Both the position numbers and the translations under genes were made by a program. Below, in pieces: positions 8,512 to 10,730 of a stretch of 10,730 nt of DNA; the stretch's first letter is position 1; the number at the start of each line of letters is the position of its first letter. Origin of the DNA: Clostridiales bacterium (GTDB lineage: Bacteria; Bacillota; Clostridia; Christensenellales; JAISNN01). The DNA lies in contig JAISQX010000079.1 of the NCBI GenBank assembly GCA_031273965.1, forward strand, positions 1 through 10,730, given 5' to 3'. The notes beneath the pieces are model-generated. The model ran no database searches and was not told the origin of the DNA. It was given only the letters and a program-made list of their open reading frames with translations.

Positions 8512-8583
8512 AAAAAAAAGAACGTTTTATAAACCGAACGGCGTTAAAAGCAGATTCTTCGGTCAAAACGTTCTTATCTTTTT
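8512..8583. terminator. Bidirectional terminator between convergent genes
   Basis: AAGAACGTTTT (8518-8528) is perfectly complementary to AAAACGTTCTT (8565-8575). Nested within is a second stem, ACCGAA with TTCGGT, around a loop of about 19 bases. On the plus strand the stem is followed by ATCTTTTT; on the minus strand by a run of eight T's complementary to A8512-A8519, part of which overlaps the stem base. It sits between the stops of the membrane protein (8508-8510) and the flavin protein (8595-8597), so it would serve both convergent genes. Confidence 0.85.
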
Positions 8584-8594
8584 ACGATTATATT

Positions 8595-9074
8595 TCACTT
8601 TGTATATTCGGCGACTACCGTACCTAAATACAATGTATGCAGGTCGCCCGTCCGATAAAGCTTATCAAATTTTAGTGCCATTTCCTCGGTCATCTTAAAT
8701 TTTGCGACGACTTCACATTCGTAATAGTAATCGCACCCGTTTATGATATATGTATTCACTTCTTTGGCTTTTGCCGTCAAGAGATCCGCCTCCTGAAACT
8801 TATTGCAGTTTTTTCCGCTATGCGCACCGCAAAACGCCAATTCCTTACCCAGTTTATTAAAAGGAACGCTTACCGTAAACTCATTCGAGGCGTCAAGCTT
8901 TGTCTTTGTGTAGCGAGAATCTCTTACGGGTACCAAAATTATCTTTTTCCCCCACATAACGCCGGTCATCCCCCAGCTTATCGTCATAACGTTAGGCGAC
9001 TTGCCCGACACTAAAAAAGCGCCGCCGTTTGTGAGATTTGTCAAAATCTTATCGGCATTATTAAAATCAAACAT
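8595..9074 (-). CDS. Flavoredoxin-like / flavin reductase family protein (FMN-binding split barrel)
   Basis: A 159-residue protein of the flavin reductase-like, FMN-binding split-barrel superfamily. By family knowledge such proteins bind FMN non-covalently and either reduce flavin with NAD(P)H or pass electrons as flavoredoxins in the cytoplasm of anaerobes. Supporting features are the N-terminal glycine-rich strand GGAFLVSG (about 17-24), NVMTISWG (28-35), the classic phosphate/isoalloxazine-contacting segment of this family, the basic patch RDSRYTKT (51-58), and the cysteine-containing FCGAHSGKNCNKF (81-93), typical of clostridial flavoredoxins. Length matches single-domain members (about 150-200). 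GGGAG lies 6 bases before the ATG. It is downstream of the LRR gene on the same strand with a 66-base gap and ends at the bidirectional terminator. The physiological partner cannot be told from sequence. Confidence 0.87.
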   Translation of the reverse strand: MFDFNNADKILTNLTNGGAFLVSGKSPNVMTISWGMTGVMWGKKIILVPVRDSRYTKTKLDASNEFTVSVPFNKLGKELAFCGAHSGKNCNKFQEADLLTAKAKEVNTYIINGCDYYYECEVVAKFKMTEEMALKFDKLYRTGDLHTLYLGTVVAEYTK

Positions 9075-9080
9075 AAAAAT

Positions 9081-9085
9081 CTCCC
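9081..9085 (-). promoter_or_regulatory. Ribosome binding site of the flavin protein
   Basis: GGGAG on the minus strand lies 6 bases before the ATG at 9074. The A+T-rich gap upstream (9086-9140) shows no convincing -35/-10 pair and no U-tract terminator, so read-through from the LRR gene is plausible. Confidence 0.7.
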
Positions 9086-9123
9086 GTAAACAAAAGTTGT
9101 TATTCGTGTTTTCAATATGTATA

Positions 9124-9138
9124 TGTTTTTCAAAAACA
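9124..9138. repeat. Short perfect palindrome between LRR gene and flavin gene
   Basis: TGTTTTT-C-AAAAACA is a perfect 7+1+7 palindrome two bases from the LRR stop codon at 9141-9143. The single-base centre is too tight for a hairpin terminator. It might be an operator half-site pair, but its low complexity makes a chance origin likely. Confidence 0.25.
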
Positions 9139-9140
9139 AT

Positions 9141-10730
9141 TTATGCGATCCAAACTATTTTTGCGTTCGAAGGAGAGTCCCAGTAGGAAGACCACCCCAA
9201 GGGCTCCGAGCCATACCCGTCGACGTATATAGTCTGCAAAGAAGTCCAATAGGAAAAAGCCCCCGTTCCTATAAATTCTACGCTTTTTGGAATCGTAATA
9301 CTCGTTATACCGGTACACTTAGAAAAAGCGTAAGCGCCTATACGATAAACGGTGTTTGGAATTATTACGCTACTTAAGCTTGCACATTCATAAAACGCAT
9401 TGTCTCCTATTTCGTCCAAACCGTTTTGAATTACGACGGACGTCAATAGCTTTGCGCCGGAAAAAGCTCCTGTTCCTATAATAGCCGTTTCAATCGGGAT
9501 TGTATAATTCGTATCGGTTTTTGCCTCGGGATAGCGCAAAAGCGTCGTCATTCCTTTTGTAAATAATACGCCGTCGACCGATTGGAAGTATCTATTTTTG
9601 CTCGCGACGTTTATAGCCGTAAGCGCTTTGCAGTTAAAAGCGGAAATATCTACGCTCTGCGTTTTTTCCGGTATGTCTATTATGTTAATGGCGCTGCAAC
9701 CTTCAAACGCGCTTTTTTCTATCGTTCTTACTTCCTCGGGAATTATTATTTCATCCAACTTATTACAACCCTCAAAAAGTCCTTCGCTTATCTTAATTAA
9801 TCCGTCCGGTAAATCGACTTCGGTCAAGTTTATACAGTTCATAAACGCATAAGCCCCTATACTCGTCAGACCCGCGGGAAGATTTATCTCCGTCAGACTC
9901 GCGCACTCCCTAAAAGCGCCCTCATCTATCAAGGATACGCTTCCGTTCTCCAAAAACGACACTTTCTTTAACTTGTCGCAATACGCAAAAGCATCCTTTT
10001 CTATCACTTCAACTTTGAACGGAACGGTTATCTCTTCAAGAGCCGAACAGTTTTCAAACGCGTAAGCCCCTATGCTCGTCAGACTCGCGGGGAAATTTAT
10101 CTCCGTCAGATTAGCGCATCCGCTAAAAGCGCCGCCGCCTATCAAGAACACGCTTCCGTTCTCCAAAAACGACGCTTTCTTTAGCTTATTGCAGCCGCTA
10201 AAAGTATCTCCTTCTATCACTTCGACTTGAGACGGAATGTTTATCTCCTCAAGGGACGAACAATTTTTGAACGCCGAAGCTTTGATATAAGTTATCCCGT
10301 CCGGCAAATCGACGGTCTTTAGAGAGCTATTATTTAAGAACGCCTCTTTTGCGATACCGATTACGCTCTTACCCTCAAATGCCGACGGTACGGTCAAGCT
10401 CGCGTCATTTCCGTCATAGTAAAAAACCTCATATTCCGTTACGTTTCCGGCGCCGTCGTCAATTTCGAGAAAATATAAACCGGTCGCTTCGTCACGGACT
10501 ATGACGTCGTCTCTCTTTTCAAATTTAGCGAGAAAGTTTATGACGCTCATGTACCCGCCTCCGCGCAACGATATTTTCTTAGGAACATATATATTGTTTG
10601 CCGCGTCAAAAACGCGCGGCGCTTCGAATATTTCGGTGCCGTTAGAATATTTGCCGACCCATCCGATAAAATTATAGCCTACTTTCTTCGGGTTTTCCGG
10701 CAGACAAACATCAAACACCGGCGGCTCGGT
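9141..10730 (-). CDS. BspA-type leucine-rich-repeat surface protein, 3' part (start off window)
   Basis: The frame is open to the right edge, so 529 C-terminal residues are seen and the true start is outside; a GTG at 10718 has no ribosome binding site and falls inside a domain. Visible residues 10-71 resemble an InlB B-type (Listeria-Bacteroides) repeat, with NPKKVGYNFIGW and a closing LAKFEK. From about 110 to the end run BspA/TpLRR (LRR_5) units of about 23 residues, recognisable by IGAYAFENCSALEEI-type phrases, interrupted near 385-390 by the family's typical VDGVLF insert. It ends in the usual capping pattern with GW, W and VW, and no LPXTG anchor follows. Proteins of this class are normally secreted or surface-attached and take part in adhesion or binding; secretion signal and anchor, if any, would be in the unseen N-terminal part. 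Two repeat units have recently duplicated (see the repeat entry). Confidence 0.88.
   Translation of the reverse strand, partial: TEPPVFDVCLPENPKKVGYNFIGWVGKYSNGTEIFEAPRVFDAANNIYVPKKISLRGGGYMSVINFLAKFEKRDDVIVRDEATGLYFLEIDDGAGNVTEYEVFYYDGNDASLTVPSAFEGKSVIGIAKEAFLNNSSLKTVDLPDGITYIKASAFKNCSSLEEINIPSQVEVIEGDTFSGCNKLKKASFLENGSVFLIGGGAFSGCANLTEINFPASLTSIGAYAFENCSALEEITVPFKVEVIEKDAFAYCDKLKKVSFLENGSVSLIDEGAFRECASLTEINLPAGLTSIGAYAFMNCINLTEVDLPDGLIKISEGLFEGCNKLDEIIIPEEVRTIEKSAFEGCSAINIIDIPEKTQSVDISAFNCKALTAINVASKNRYFQSVDGVLFTKGMTTLLRYPEAKTDTNYTIPIETAIIGTGAFSGAKLLTSVVIQNGLDEIGDNAFYECASLSSVIIPNTVYRIGAYAFSKCTGITSITIPKSVEFIGTGAFSYWTSLQTIYVDGYGSEPLGWSSYWDSPSNAKIVWIA
9843..10268 (-). repeat. Tandem 213-bp (71-residue) duplication inside the LRR gene
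   Basis: Two adjacent units, about 9843-10055 and 10056-10268, match at a fixed 213-base offset. Anchors include the segment starting AAGGATACGC at 9931 against AAGAACACGC at 10144, and AACGCATAAGCC near 9844 against AACGCGTAAGCC near 10057. Each unit encodes about three LRRs including the shared phrases FLENGSV and LTSIGAYAF. Exact boundaries are blurred because every LRR resembles the next. The offset is divisible by three, keeping the frame. Confidence 0.8.

Noticed and set aside
9117..9852. Short frames on both strands overlapping the LRR coding region
   Set aside because: They overlap the LRR repeats in other frames and their sequence simply mirrors the repeat; no independent initiation signals.
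9843..10268. Direct repeats considered as a CRISPR or intergenic repeat array
   Set aside because: The units are contiguous, in frame, 213 bases long and encode LRRs; there are no unique spacers.
10716..10718. GTG as start codon of the LRR protein
   Set aside because: The frame stays open to the window edge, there is no ribosome binding site, and the GTG falls at the edge of an InlB-type repeat; the gene is truncated by the window.
1..10730. Mobile element, defence system or prophage signatures
   Set aside because: No transposase, integrase, terminal inverted repeats, toxin-antitoxin pair or nuclease/ATPase gene is present; base composition by eye is even across the window.

Overview
The window looks like the chromosome of a low-to-moderate GC member of the Bacillota, most likely a Clostridia-type, possibly gut-associated bacterium. 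The evidence is strong GGAG-type ribosome binding sites, A+T-rich spacers, short U-tract terminators and a cell-surface protein built from BspA/LRR_5 repeats with a Listeria-Bacteroides (InlB B-type) repeat. The assignment is an inference from style and protein families; no rRNA, tRNA or other phylogenetic marker is present.

Layout from left to right. Positions 21-54 hold a hairpin plus T-tract that would terminate a + strand gene lying off the left edge. Positions 69-7757 on the minus strand are one very large gene, about 72% of the window. It encodes a 2562-residue membrane-bound cyclic beta-1,2-glucan synthase (NdvB/ChvB/Cgs family) with every recognised module: N-terminal region, GT84 glycosyltransferase with flanking membrane segments, central glycoamylase-like cyclization region, two beta-sandwich modules and a C-terminal GH94 phosphorylase domain. 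Positions 7758-8036 are a divergent intergenic region with a hairpin-forming palindrome and a perfect TATAAT box facing right. Positions 8037-8510 on the plus strand encode a small unrecognised membrane protein with a charged helical tail. Positions 8512-8583 form a bidirectional terminator. Positions 8595-9074 on the minus strand encode a flavoredoxin-like FMN-binding split-barrel protein. Positions 9141-10730 on the minus strand are the 3' part of a BspA-type leucine-rich-repeat surface protein whose start lies beyond the right edge.

How they fit together. The synthase would polymerise UDP-glucose into a beta-1,2-linked chain, cyclise it, and control chain length by phosphorolysis through GH94. 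No ABC exporter (ChvA/NdvA type) or modifying enzyme is visible beside it. The divergent membrane protein shares its upstream region and is the only candidate partner in view, but nothing in its sequence proves a link. The flavin protein and the LRR protein lie on the same strand 66 bases apart with no obvious terminator between them and could be co-transcribed, though they have no evident functional connection. I did not find a defence system, mobile element, CRISPR array or RNA gene. The most distinctive content is the complete cyclic glucan synthase with some divergent motifs, its uncharacterised divergent neighbour, and a recent-looking 213-base tandem duplication in the LRR gene.
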